Of a DNA stretch of 64,000 nt, positions 12,346-23,078 are shown piece by piece. Position numbers and translations under genes: made by a program. The stretch is from the NCBI RefSeq assembly GCF_905220565.1, contig NC_059405.1, positions 12,292,081 to 12,356,080 of the forward strand, written 5' to 3'. Origin of the DNA: Melitaea cinxia. Its lineage: Eukaryota > Arthropoda > Insecta > Lepidoptera > Nymphalidae. Each line of letters begins with the position of its first letter. Position 1 is the first letter of the stretch. Under the pieces are notes generated by a model. It was not told the DNA's origin. It ran no database searches and worked only from the letters and a program-made list of their open reading frames with translations.

Positions 12346-13589
12346 CTTTGAAACACTTGAATAGATCTTTGCCACATATTTTGACTAAGGTTTAAAGTTT
12401 GCGAATTATATTATTTATAGAGTTAGGGTCTCTCTACAATACTCTAGATAACTCTACATGAGTTGGCGTGCTATGTCGGCGACCTCCTCTTGGTGCACCC
12501 TCGGCAACTTAGCTACTGGAAGACGATTGCTGGCTGTGGCTGACGACCGAACGGCGGGCACGAAAGCGCAGGAGAGGAGGAAGGTGTCATTCTCCTTAAA
12601 TTCGAGTGAAAGACGCGTAAGTGAGCAGAGTGCGTAAATACATTTTACATCGTCAAAAAGAGGGTGCATAGACGTAGAAGCTTGGCTCTAGATGAGATTA
12701 GATAACCTTTTGAAATTGTGAGCCTAATATGGTCTCGTTTTGGCAACGAACAACTCTGTAGAGAACACTGAAATGGCTAAACGGCACAAATATTCGTCAC
12801 TAATTCCAAATTATATATTTGTTCAGTCGAAACACTTGGACCTTGAAGTAGCAGTGTTAATAATAATTATTAACAAATTAATAAAAATTACTGTTTAAAA
12901 GATTTAACTCCACGTCTCCTCTGGTGACAAGAGGACTGGTGCATTTTTTCCCAGTTAATGGACATAGCGATTTAATGGGGAAATGCTGACAGCGCTTTTG
13001 TAAATATTTAATTCTTAAGTTGTGAATGTAAATATTACATTGTATAATATTGTAAAATTTCGAAATAAATGTACATGCGTTAAAGGTAAAAAAATATGTA
13101 TATGTATTATTTATATATACCTACACTTACTTATATAAAAATATGTGGTTGTATCATTTGGCTGCAGCTTATAGCTTTCGCTATGTACCTACCTATATTG
13201 GTAAGATATAAAAAATAGTATATCATAATCTTTTTATAGAATTATTCATAGATATAAACAAATAAGTAAACAAAAACCTAATACTCAATAGATTTCACTA
13301 GCATTAATTTCTGTGTTAGCAATCCAGAAACAAACACAATTCAAAGACGAAAGATCAGGCCACGTCAGACATCTCTGTCCTACACAAATGGCTAAGTTCT
13401 GTGATATATCTCATGACTGGGGGTTTAAGCGCTACTATCTGAAAACACTTTTGTCTTCCATACAAACGTTTGTCGTTAGCAGGATCGAAACTGTGTCCAG
13501 TTCCAGCCAATGTTCTTTATATCGTGAGAGATCGATGGTTAGAAATGCCGATGCAAAGATAAATGGCACTTTAATAATAGAATTCCATT
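12346..13589. other. mixed stretch with an unassigned GC-richer block
   Basis: A block at about 12455-12680 has balanced composition. Its minus-strand frame reads 71 residues (ALCSLTRLSLEF, ATASNRLPVAKL, EEVADIARQLM). The translation looks protein-like but matches no family recognised here and has no splice context, so a transposon relic is the likeliest reading. A plus-strand frame at 13313-13603 has no recognisable domain. Confidence 0.3.
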
Positions 13590-13781
13590 GGCTACCTTTT
13601 TGAACGCTTCAGCCTGTAATATCCCACTACTGGGCATAGGCCTCTTCCCCCATGTAGGAGAAGGATCAGAGCTTAATCCACCACGCTGCTCCAATGCGGA
13701 TTGGCGGATATATTCCCTACTACGAGTAACGATCGCTATCAGGTGTACATCATGGCTATCCTATCAGGCTACCTTTTTGAA
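13590..13781 (-). mobile_element. SINE-A insertion with 15-bp target duplication
   Basis: The SINE body (13605-13766, minus orientation, 5'-truncated) starts at its 3' terminus CGCTTCAGCCTGTAAT and stops after TATCAGGTGTACATCATGG. It is flanked by a perfect 15-bp duplication, GGCTACCTTTTTGAA, at 13590-13604 and 13767-13781. This proves insertion by target-primed reverse transcription and fixes the true 3' end of SINE-A. Confidence 0.9.
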
Positions 13782-13799
13782 ATCTCTAAAAATTAAATA

Positions 13800-13990
13800 T
13801 ATCTAATACAAACGCAGTCGCGGCTAGAGGTAGCTAGTAGGAAAATATATCGACACACGCGAACGAGCGACTCGTATACATTATAGGTCAGATTGTAATC
13901 GTTACCGCGAATAGATCGATACGGACTTTAATTGTGTAATGGAGTTGTATCAGTTTAAAAAGTTTCGTGTGCACGGAAATAAACTAAATT
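13800..13990 (+). other. CpG-containing block with a 30-codon frame
   Basis: A local cluster of CG dinucleotides precedes a short frame at 13939-14031 that starts with ATG (MELYQFKKFRVHG...). No donor site, homology or neighbour supports a gene, so it is listed only as a candidate first exon or promoter region. Confidence 0.15.
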
Positions 13991-14256
13991 ATACGTTGGT
14001 TATAGGAGACAAAGGATATATTTTGTATTAATCTTAACCATTTATTTGGTTTAATACCTAAAATATATATCTAGTTAGTAGTAGTAGAAGTAGTAATGGT
14101 AGTATATCCAGTGATTATAACTACTACTCACAAGTATTATTCTTACTGAAATGTTTCATAATGTTTATTTTGAAAGTTAATAAAAAAAGAAAGTTACACA
14201 ATAGCCTAGAATCTCAGTGCGTTTAATCAAACTTTTTAGAATTATATTATTAAAAA

Positions 14257-14358
14257 TAGAATTGTCAATTGACTAAGTACGCCTGTAACGTCTTACTGGT
14301 GGGAAAGTAGAATTGTCAATTGACTAAGTACGCCTGTAACGTGTTACTGGTGGGAAAG
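14257..14358 (-). repeat. 51-bp tandem duplication inside a SINE-A relic
   Basis: Two consecutive 51-bp units (14257-14307 and 14308-14358) start TAGAATTGTCAATTGACTAA and end GGTGGGAAAG. They differ at a single visible position (CGTCTTAC against CGTGTTAC). The second half of the unit resembles the 3' end of SINE-A, so the duplication arose within or beside a SINE relic. Confidence 0.75.
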
Positions 14359-14391
14359 GCCTCTATCTCTATATAGGAAAAACAATGTCAT

Positions 14392-14605
14392 TTAGCCTGT
14401 AACATTCCACTGCTGGGCATCGGCCTCTTTCTCCGTGTAGAAGAAGGATTGGAGTTTAATCCACCATGCTGTTTCACACATGTTGGTGGATAATTTTCCT
14501 ATCAAAAGTAACTATTGCTATCAGAGACTATGTATGATAACAACCGGGACCGACAGATTTTCGTAACCCGGTGGGGACCCCGGTTCAAAACCCGGTGGGG
14601 ACAAC
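14392..14605 (-). repeat. SINE-A copy, minus orientation
   Basis: TTAGCCTGTAACATTCCACT through the ACAACCGGGACCGAC segment follows the SINE-A body in minus orientation. The copy is diverged and has an internal duplication around ACCCGGTGGGGAC. The tRNA-like head is absent. Confidence 0.75.
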
Positions 14606-14859
14606 ATTGGGACAAAAACAAACGTTACATACACCCAAAAATGTAAGAACGTAATATTTTTTGTGTGTTTCAGTACTTCTCTGTACTTCACTTCACTATG
14701 CATCACACTAAAAGTACAGAGCGAATTTAAAGGAATCTGAACATGATTTGTGTTCGTCTTCTTATTCGTGACACTCTTGACGGAGCGGTCGTTGTCATCA
14801 CGTAGCGACTTCTGTAGGGGCAGTTATGATGCTCTTTACGATTATTCGTTACTTTTCTC

Positions 14860-15340
14860 TGTTGGTTGACATCCTGGTGCCCTCATACAAGGGACCACCT
14901 ACAGCTGGCTTAATTTGGCTGTTGCCCTTCACTCTTCCCTGCACGACCAGGAGTTCGATGGAGTCACTTCAAAATGCGACCACGTACTACCGCCAAAAGG
15001 CGTTATTTAATACTGAGTTCTTGGAGAATAGAGACGTTGGTGCGAAATGCGGTCCACGATATCCTTACCATTCGCCTCCAGCGCCACATCTCCAGAGCAT
15101 TTTTTTTTTATCGATTTGACGCACTGTTCGCGTCTCCGCAGCGTATAAAAATATTGGAAAAGCAAGGGTTCGAACGAGCCGAATTTTCGTAGCTTTTGTT
15201 ACGTTTAGGCTCCTCCACCCTCTTCAGCCTGTCCATCGCAGTTCTAGTTATTCCATACGACGCGTCCCCTCTTCTCCGCAGCCTCCTTCATTCAATATTC
15301 AAGATTAGAGCTCCAAGATATATGTAGGAGTACACGACGA
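14860..15340 (-). pseudogene. RTE/BovB-like reverse transcriptase remnant
   Basis: On the minus strand, about 15009-15094 reads EMWRWRRMVRISWT followed by RTNVSILQEL. This is the conserved C-terminal block downstream of the polymerase domain in RTE/BovB-type LINEs, where an 'RR-L--SWT--R-N--IL-E' pattern is typical. Upstream codons resemble SYIYLGALI and GITRTAMDRLKRV, again as in that region. Several stops and frame changes make this a degraded fragment without a catalytic domain. Confidence 0.6.
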
Positions 15341-16419
15341 CGACACAAGATTAACCGCTGTAAAACTAAGATAATGATTGTAGACTAATAATAATTTGCC
15401 CGAAGTCATCCAGACTTAATTAATTCGATTTTTATAATATAAATATTTTAGAATCAAAACAACTTAGAAACCGGAGCGTACGGTTTTATTTTATTTTGTT
15501 TATTTTATCGTCTTTACAAAGAAGATGTAAATTACTGCTAATAAAATAATAGTAACAGAAAATCACTAAGGTTCAAATCTATGCTATGGAGTATATTTAA
15601 ATATTATTTAATATAAATTTTTTAATATATACAATATACAGAAAAGTCTCAAAAGTTTTTTATTTATTTTTAAGATTATATAATATACAATAATATTTTA
15701 TTAAAAATAAATGAAGAGTGTATTACGCCATATTTATACCTATAAATATTTAAATATTTCAACACTTCTAAATATATAATACATACTTATGAAGTATAAA
15801 GTTTATTTAAATTTTATATTTAATTATATTTATGTAATATTATTATTATAGTTAGGTACAGATTATATAGGCTAAAAGGAATACCAATCGGGAATGAAGT
15901 CGCGAGTATACGCAGTAGAATATTATAATAAAGCTTTTTATTCATATAAATGTTGTATATTGTAAAAAGACAGAGACAAAAACTATAGAAAGTATCTGTT
16001 TACTATTTTTAAATCATCTTTTATCAAAAAATTACATTTATGTATATTTTTTATCTCACATCACCCTATTAATTACATGAGAAAATACGGCCAGAATATC
16101 TTCTATTCAAAAGCGATGTAAAAAGACTAAGTAGTACTAATGTATTTAAATTCAATAAAACCTCATCAACACCGTTTCTATGGAATTCACTTTCAATTGG
16201 CGTCGCCCTGTCTGTCGATTCTTTGCTACGTATAGTGAAAGTGTAAATGAGAGGTCACGTTCGTTTTGATTAATGGTTTGTTTATTTTTTGCTGTAAAGA
16301 ACTTGGTTTTATAATAGCAGTGTAATACGCGTGACTTTGTTTGGCTGTTATTAATTACGTTTTTGTTTTTTTTTTTTTTGACTGGTCACTATTCTTTATT
16401 TAAACTTCAATTAGTTAAT
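15341..16419. other. AT-rich stretch, nothing recognised
   Basis: No coding or repeat feature recognised. Confidence 0.4.
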
Positions 16420-16424
16420 TTCCA

Positions 16425-16665
16425 ATATAGCCTACGGACGCCTGTATCAGCAGGAACATTGCAAGTGCGTAGCTGACCCTATCCCCGACACTGCTCAGGA
16501 TCTCTAACAACCTAAGTCACTACAGGTACACAACACTACATAAGAGTAGTGCCTATTATTTATCTGTGATTGTTTGTATTTTTAAGGTACTGAATACTTC
16601 CCTAGATCGGCCGGTCCAAATTTCAAGAAAGACATTTCCCGCTGTGCTCTACCTCAATACTCGTG
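16425..16665 (-). repeat. diverged SINE-B copy
   Basis: The minus-strand order of blocks is the same as at 2815. Among these are the complement of GGCAACGCGCTTGCGATG as GCAAGTGCGTAGCTGACC, ACTGCTCAGGATCTC, and the 5' part AGATCGGCCGGTCCAAATTT. It has many substitutions, so it is an old copy. Confidence 0.55.
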
Positions 16666-17155
16666 TAAAGCTAATATTTATTTCTTAGCAAACGAAAACA
16701 CTTTCAACATTTGCAACGGTAGTATATAGAATCAAACCGTATTTCGACTTTAAGAAAATATACTAATCGATTAATAACAAAAATGATTTTTGGACGAATT
16801 CATAACCCTTTAACCGCAAATGCTATTTATCAGTTTTTACAACTAAATGAACTTTATAAGGAAAAGCAAAAAATAATGGAAAAAAGAACTTTTTTAAATT
16901 TTTCAAGTTGACTACAGACTTTGACAATCAACAAAAAAATATAATATGCGTATGTGTGCAAATACATTGTAGTGTGTGTAATGTTTTTTTTTTATTGTTT
17001 TAATATATTTTTATGCATACTTAAAAAAAAATTAGCATTCTGTGCTCCTTTTCTACATAAACTATAAGTGTACGAAATTTCATACTCATTTGTCCCCGCA
17101 ATTTTCGTAAATAGGGGTACAAAGTTTTGGCTTCAAGTTTTGGCTTCACGTATTA

Positions 17156-17156
<1 letters not shown>
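16666..17156. other. AT-rich stretch, nothing recognised
   Basis: Only AT-rich DNA without features. Confidence 0.4.

Positions 17157-17226
<70 letters not shown>
17157..17226. repeat. (TA)n microsatellite
   Basis: An uninterrupted TA run of about 70 bp. The hexamers TTCACG just before it and CGTGAA just after it are complementary, so the locus can fold on itself. Confidence 0.95.
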
Positions 17227-17227
<1 letters not shown>

Positions 17228-18394
17228 CCTGTTCCACTCGTGAAGGAATAACGAATTATAATCGTACCTGTTGAAGGTCCGAATATAAAACTATTTCTAT
17301 TTATTATAAAATCATAATTTAAATACATTGTTTTACATTTATATACTAATTATAGATATTACTTTATAAATATAAGATAGTATAGACAAACTTAATATGT
17401 TTGTAAAAATGTAAATCGATACAGTACATTAATTTTAATAAATAAGTACATCTTACAATAAATTGGTAGGCATCACACAAGATAGACAGAAAAAATCTTT
17501 TACGGAATCAAATTTTAATTTTTACATTCCAAACGATTAAAAACAAACACATAAAAACCATTGCTGATTCCATTGAATTTTATGGTATTTTGAAGGCGAA
17601 AAGTTATCACTAAACTTTAAATAATAAAAAAGTAAATATGAGAAATTTCATACAAAAGAGTATAATTTAACTTAAATAGGTATTGAGAATCCTAATGACA
17701 AGGAGACAAGACTAGTCAGCATTCCTGGCGCTGCGTGACACGACCAATTATGACAAACTTGTAAGCCTCGTAATTTACAAAATGACATTCCGACTGCCGA
17801 TACGTGTAATTTATGTAATCTTTGGACAAAATTACGAAACAATTTGCCGCGGGGATATGCTATGGTACTAATGAGCTAAGAATTTATTTAGTCTTAATAT
17901 TGTTGCTTTTAAAATAAATAACATACCTGCTAAAAAGAAAATTTTAAAGTCAATTCCTTGATATTTATTTGATATATTTTTATAATAACACTGAACTAGT
18001 CGAAGTAATATAACTATGTCTTTCCTTTGACGAATTAAATGAAAAAATTGCAAGTAATGTTTATATTTGAATAAATCTATCTGTAGCCCTTTTTAATGGT
18101 CTTTTTAGATAAATTTCAGATGTTCTGAGAATTTCATATTTATAACTAAATTGAATTATTATATAAATTGTAATCAAAATGTAAATCTAAATATGACACA
18201 ACTTCCTTTATGGTCGTTTGTCCATACTAAAAACAAAGCCATTGTAGCCAAATTAAAGAAAAAATAAAAGTTAAAAATACGCTTTCAACAAATAAACTAA
18301 AATAGGAAAACGCATGTTAAATACGAGTCTTATATACCAACTGTTAAACTGTAATTTGTCAGTCCGCTGTGAGGGGTAATTTTGCATGTCATTA
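17227..18394. other. AT-rich stretch, nothing recognised
   Basis: No gene or clear repeat seen. Confidence 0.4.
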
Positions 18395-18512
18395 TATGCG
18401 CACGCGCATTGGTGCAGGCAAGGAGGCGTTACTGCAACAACTATGGCGGCGACTGGTGAAAGAAAACCATTTGGACATCTGAGAACAAAGTTGTCATTAA
18501 TAAAAACATGAA
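18395..18512 (+). other. CpG block with ATGGCGGCGACTG, possible first exon
   Basis: A short GC-rich island (GCGCACGCGCATTGGTGCAG) leads into ATGGCGGCGACTGGTGAAAG. The ATG has G at +4, and GGTGAAAG could act as a splice donor four codons later; otherwise the frame ends after 22 codons. No downstream exon can be linked to it, so this remains a weak candidate. Confidence 0.2.
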
Positions 18513-18754
18513 AGAAGAATTTTAATACGTATTAACTTTCAGTCAGGTTACAGTCGGGTTTTTTGTTTTTTTTTTTTTCATAATTAATTTTTATTAAAAA
18601 CTTTTTAGTTTATCATTAATGATAAATTAGCACCTTTCCCAAACCTAAATTTAACAAACAATTTTAATTATAATTTATTGAGATATTTTGCACGTAAGAC
18701 ATAAGAAAATACGAATGATTTCTTCTTTTCACTGAAAAGTATTTTTATTATATA

Positions 18755-18883
18755 CTAGCTGTTTTTTTTTAAATTTTTTTTGGTCGTACCAACTCAAAAA
18801 CCTTTGTGGGCATGACATGTTCAAATGCATAGTTTACGATTCTATAAAGGACATACAGACAAACAATCATTTTTATATATAGA
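18755..18883 (-). mobile_element. probable Helitron relic
   Basis: On the minus strand the block starts TCTATATATAAAAATGATTG and ends CAGCTAG followed by T. The opening matches the Helitron copies at 4349 and 11224. The short decayed body leaves the class uncertain. Confidence 0.45.
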
Positions 18884-19184
18884 TTTCTGAAGTCGGCTAC
18901 TCAAGCCCTTTAATATAATACCCTACTCGACAGGTTTTGTATTTTTTTTTTTTTCATTTTTGAATTACATAGTCCAAAATCGGCCCTTTTGATTTTTTTT
19001 TTAAATTTTTATATACTTGATGAATTTAACGACAGCACAAACATTAAAATGCTTCAAACCATTAAGACTGTAGTGGAAAACAGAGAAATCTACATATATA
19101 CACTCAAAAAACATTACTCTTCTTCTGAGGCAGACGGGTAAACGTCAAAATATAAAAATTATGACAACAATCAACTGTTTTAAA

Positions 19185-19500
19185 TAATATCAAAATCAAA
19201 AATGTTCTTTATTTGAATAGAACTACTATACTCATTTACGGGTGATATCCAGGATGTCCGGATAGGCATTTCTAGACCGTATGCTGGCTCCAGCACTTGG
19301 GAGTGCAATACGGAGCAAAACCCCTGCGGGAGCCTTCAGCCGCTTTAATTTGAGTGTCCCGGATCTGCAGGCAACAGGAACCCTCCAGCGACAGACTGGC
19401 CTCGGCGAAAAGACCAGACTTCTCCTCCATAGGGAATGTCCGGCTCCGACGACGCCGTGTTTTGCAGGACCCGGTTCCCATCCCGGCCCGATAGATTATT
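19185..19500 (-). repeat. LINE 3' end plus GC-rich unassigned segment
   Basis: ATCAAAATCAAAAATGTTCTTTATTTGAATAG is the reverse of the Jockey-like 3' terminus seen at 34855-34885. It is followed up to about 19495 by a GC-rich stretch with chance frames on both strands and no recognisable domain. The two parts may belong to one element inserted in minus orientation. Confidence 0.5.
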
Positions 19501-19714
19501 CTAAAATAAAAAACAGCAATCAAAATTCAACAGTTACTTATTTCAAAATTGTATTGGCAATTTTCATTAAGTATGAAATTTTTGATAAATAGTTTTTTTT
19601 TGTCTTTTCTAATACATCTGAAGTGAAAAAAAATGTAAATGTAAAAAGCAAAACAATCTGTAATGTATACGGTTAGTTAAAGGTGGAGAAAGAAGACTTT
19701 GTTTTTTATTCAAC

Positions 19715-19980
19715 TATGTCGGCAAACAAGCGTACATCCCACCTGATGATAAGCGGTTAGATTTAGCTAATTGACCTGCAACAGCAGAAACATCGCAGGT
19801 ACGTTGCCGACCCTGCCCCTGATCCTCCCCAGGAGATTAGGCCACCTTACTCCCTATAGGAATACAACACTACTTTAACTACGATCTTCTGTAATATTAT
19901 GAGGTATATCCCCAGACGGGCTGATCCACATTTTGACCAGAATATATCCTGCTCTATCCTACTTCAATAATAAAGGATTG
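19715..19980 (-). repeat. diverged SINE-B copy
   Basis: Starts with the complement of the SINE-B 3' end (GTCGGCAAACAAGCGTAC) and runs through CATCGCAGGTACGTTGCCGA, CAGGAGATTAGGCCACC and ACTACGATCTTCTGTAA to a 5' part near CCAGACGGGCTGATCC. Minus orientation; moderately diverged from the copies at 2815 and 58845. Confidence 0.7.
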
Positions 19981-20256
19981 TTCAATAACTGATAGCTTGG
20001 TTTACCACGCTTTATTTATTCTCATACACTGCGGTTTTTCAGATGAAAAATAATATAATTAGTAGCGATTGCTACCAGGTGCTTATGATATGAACCCCTG
20101 GTTTACACTACTTTACTGGTTACACGCTTTCTAAAGCTCGTTGTGAGAACCGATAAACGGAAATAACAACAATCAGACAAGAAACAAATATTAATAAAAA
20201 TACAAAATGCCAAAAGTTTAGTAACAATCGACTACTTTCGTATAGAGTAACGAAAA

Positions 20257-20291
20257 TTGAATCGACTACTCTCTCAGAGTAGTCGATTCAA
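20257..20291. repeat. perfect 16-bp hairpin with 3-nt loop
   Basis: TTGAATCGACTACTCT (20257-20272), spacer CTC, and AGAGTAGTCGATTCAA (20276-20291) form an exact inverted repeat. With a few mismatches it extends outward to TAACGA on the left and TCGTTA on the right. The word AATCGACTACT occurs again as a direct repeat at 20226. There is no T-run after it and no gene nearby. Confidence 0.9.
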
Positions 20292-21116
20292 ATCTCGTTA
20301 AACATTACAATGTTTTTTACAATAAAAACAGTGAAATGTTGCGGTACAGTAAACAAGCATTAGCGTCAAGCAAAAGTCAAGCAAAGAGCATGTTTTCATC
20401 CAACCTCTTTATACTCCATCCTGCTCCTAGTGTACTACTGTCAAGTATATTACAATAACTATCTTTTTTAAATTCTATTTACGTTCGTGTCACTATTAGC
20501 CTAAGCCTGATAGGTTACGGAGTTTATGGAGTGTACTAACAATAAGTAATAAATCACCTACATACCTGTTTAGCAATTTATAATTAAAATTGCCTTTTGC
20601 ACAATTTGATATTTAATCTTATTTTAAAAACTAAAAAGCTAAATACTCTAAAATACATAAAATTATATATTTTATGTAAGTTAGAAAAAACTTTTACTTT
20701 AAAGAGTTAGAAATTACAATGTAAAATTTTTATTTAGCCCTAATTAAGATATAATAAAAAAAATATGATTTGTTTAAAATAGCTGACCACATTTAAAGTT
20801 CCAATTACTAATTCTTTGAATTAAATAAAAATTAACGAATTCGACACAGCACAGGTTTTCCATCTACCTAATTATCAATTTTTTTTACGGTTTCGTATTT
20901 AACGTCATCTTGCGGGCAATAGCATACTTACTTGAATAAAAAATTAAAAACATTGGTGTTGGTAAATTACGTGAAAAAAATTGTAATTATATTGTATTTT
21001 TTATATAGGTGAGAATATTTGCTTTTATATTTTTATTCAATAAGTAGTAAATATTTTCTACGCTTAGTTTTTGACTGTATCTATGAATGAAATATCACAT
21101 TAATTACATGCTGACA
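20292..21116. other. AT-rich stretch, nothing recognised
   Basis: No gene or repeat recognised. Confidence 0.4.
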
Positions 21117-21225
21117 AGCGCCATCTAGTATTATTTTCAAAAACTAGTAATAAATATGTTGATACGTAGATGTCGCTAGTGACAATTTGAAGACATAGTT
21201 TTTCAATAAAAATATAGATGGCGTT
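21117..21225. repeat. MITE-like imperfect fold-back
   Basis: The left arm AGCGCCATCTAGTATTATTT (continuing TCAAAAACTAG) pairs with the right arm ending AATATAGATGGCGTT. Roughly 24 of 31 positions match without gaps. A third copy of the motif, GTAGATGTCGCTAGT, lies in the middle at 21166-21180. This resembles a small fold-back (MITE-like) element. Confidence 0.55.
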
Positions 21226-21538
21226 AAACCATAAATATCTTAACGTAATTATAAAATTTGTTGAAGTTATTGTAATTATTTGAATTGTATTTGTACCATA
21301 TGCATACTATATATTGTAAGAAATACTTATTATGAAATATTAAGTTTGTATTCTTCTAATAACATATTTTAATGATCCGTTTATCTAGAAAAAAAACCAG
21401 TTTGCTTTAGACCACACGACTAAAGTAAAACTTCTTTAGTTCCTCCAGTAATATAGTGTTACAAATATTGTTTTGAATATTTATTTTAATGTATACTATT
21501 GCAACACTTTTTAAAAATATTATTTTATGGGTAGAAAT

Positions 21539-21543
21539 GTGAT
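21539..21543. repeat. target site duplication GTGAT (left)
   Basis: GTGAT directly precedes the left LTR and recurs directly after the right LTR at 26434-26438. A 5-bp duplication is usual for LTR retrotransposon integrases. Confidence 0.9.
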
Positions 21544-22553
21544 TGTTACGGCCCTAGCCAGTCCAGCAGAGCCTCAGAGGTCGGGGCCCATCAGCGACCT
21601 CCCGGCGGACTGCCTAGGGTCGGGTACGGAATACCTATGGCGATCAGGATATGCGGCGTGAGCAAGCAAATACAAAAAAGGGGTTGAAAAATAAGAAGGA
21701 AATTGCACTTACCTTCGAAGGGCAGCTAGGGTCTATTGGGATCGAAGATCGCCAGGGAACGTGTATAGGTCGTGTGGTGTGGTGTGACGTTAAGTGTAAA
21801 ATAGGTGTCCTGACAGTCCCCGAGAAGGAGGCCCCAGGCCCCCAGACTTCGACAGTGAGTAGACACTCCCAGTCACTCGCCAGCAGACACGTCACAGAAT
21901 TGATTATAACGAAATAAATAACTCAGTCAATACACAAGCAGTTACAGTCACAAGCACAGCAACAAATATTTACAGTTACCAAATAAACCGTTAGATATAT
22001 TCACAGGACTGCGTGCGGTCACGCCAGCAAAGAGTCCAAACCCAACATTGGGGTTCTCATAAAGCGACACAGAAAATTGCGTTCGTGCAGAGCGAACTCG
22101 AGACTTTACAGTTAAGTTATAAGTACAGCAATTAAAACGGTAGCAGTAAAGTAAGTAAGTAAGCAGTTAATAAACCACGAGGCACGCGCAAAACAATAAG
22201 TCCAACAATGGGAACTGGCCGGCCGTCGAGCAGCGATACGGACACACCTTGCAGAGCGGACGCGAGACTTTATTCGCCGTATCGAGCAGCGATACGTCCA
22301 CTACCGTGAGAGCGAAATCGAGACTGTTCGCCGCTAAGCGGCGCGGGCGACGGCGACGGCGGGGGGCCGTGCCACCTGGCGATATCACCGATGAAGCCCA
22401 TACAGAAAAAAGCGTCGCTAACGCAGCGAAATGGTATTACAAAATCATAAGTAGTAAATGGACTAGATGTAAGAAACGACAGAACAACGGTTAAACGCGG
22501 GCCGCAAACTAAACCCTAAGACAATCGCTCTAAGGTGCGATTTGGCCAAAACA
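21544..22553 (-). repeat. 3' LTR of the BEL/Pao element
   Basis: 1010 bp, TGTTACGG...CCAAAACA as written on the plus strand, so TG...CA on either strand. The partner copy is 3880 bp downstream. Reading frames inside it on both strands are duplicated exactly in the other LTR and are not genes. Confidence 0.93.
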
Positions 22554-22623
22554 ATCCCCCGTCCCGGACAGAAGGGCATTATGTCCGCGAGCAAATCGGT
22601 AAACGAAACAGGGTCGGATCGGA

Positions 22624-22760
22624 TCAGGTCAGGGACCCCACGGCAAAAACAAAACAGCTAAGTGCGGCCACAAAGGCTTCAGTGCTGAGGGCACTTACAA
22701 GTTTCAGATGAACGGCCTTAGTGGAGAGACACACGAACACGCACAGGTAGGCTCCATGTG
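22624..22760 (-). pseudogene. integrase core scrap of the BEL/Pao element
   Basis: On the minus strand the codons from about 22757 read GAYLCVFVCLSTKAVHL followed by a STEAFVAAL segment and end at a TGA (22624-22626). This matches the start of the BEL/Pao integrase catalytic core, where 'K-Y---FVC--TKAVHLE-V--L-T--F---L' is typical. The frame differs from the protease frame and only about 45 codons remain. It marks the right edge of a large internal deletion that removed RT and RNase H. Confidence 0.75.
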
Positions 22761-22790
22761 AGCACGCGTTACGAAAGCAGGACGACTTGA

Positions 22791-23078
22791 CTAAGACAGG
22801 GCCAGCGAAATTAATTCAGCTCTTCCCCTAGGAGCGGGAGGCTCCACGCCTCCGATGCCAAACATTCGACGTGATTCAGAGCTCCAGGGGAGCCCTAGTC
22901 TTCCCACCAACCAAATAGAGGCCACACAATGTTGTGAACCCGAGTCCAACAAGGCGCGAAATATTAGACTGTCGCCCCTCGGGTTGTACACCTGCACTGA
23001 GGCTGTCGGCAAAAGGACATTTTGACAGCTTAAAGGCTCAGTGGAGGTGGCCGTGGTGGGAGATAGGGCGGCAGCTAC
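22791..23078 (-). CDS. retroviral-type aspartic protease of the BEL/Pao element
   Basis: This 95-codon frame is in phase with gag and separated from it by one TAG (23079-23081), which is followed by GTA. It carries the active-site block ALLDSGSQH, followed by a hydrophobic ASIWLVGRLGL segment and a glycine turn (FGIGGVE), as in the DUF1758-type proteases of BEL/Pao elements that mature the Gag-Pol polyprotein. It stops at a TAG (22791-22793) soon after the FGIGG turn, so it is at the short end for the family. In most BEL/Pao elements gag and pol are one frame. Here protease could only be made by reading through the TAG; otherwise the TAG is an inactivating mutation. Confidence 0.8.
   Translation of the reverse strand, partial: VAAALSPTTATSTEPLSCQNVLLPTASVQVYNPRGDSLIFRALLDSGSQHCVASIWLVGRLGLPWSSESRRMFGIGGVEPPAPRGRAELISLALS

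Noticed and set aside
17068..17328. Frames rich in alternating Ile and Tyr
   Set aside because: They are translations of the TA microsatellite.
18606..18632. Palindrome around TTTATCATTAATGATAAA
   Set aside because: It is short, AT-rich and expected by chance in this composition.
20080..20130. Weak SINE-A similarity (GCGATTGCTACCAGGTGC)
   Set aside because: Too short and diverged to support as a copy.
21644..22494. Reading frames of 73-88 codons on both strands inside the left LTR
   Set aside because: The identical frames recur in the right LTR at 25524-26374. They are LTR sequence, not genes.
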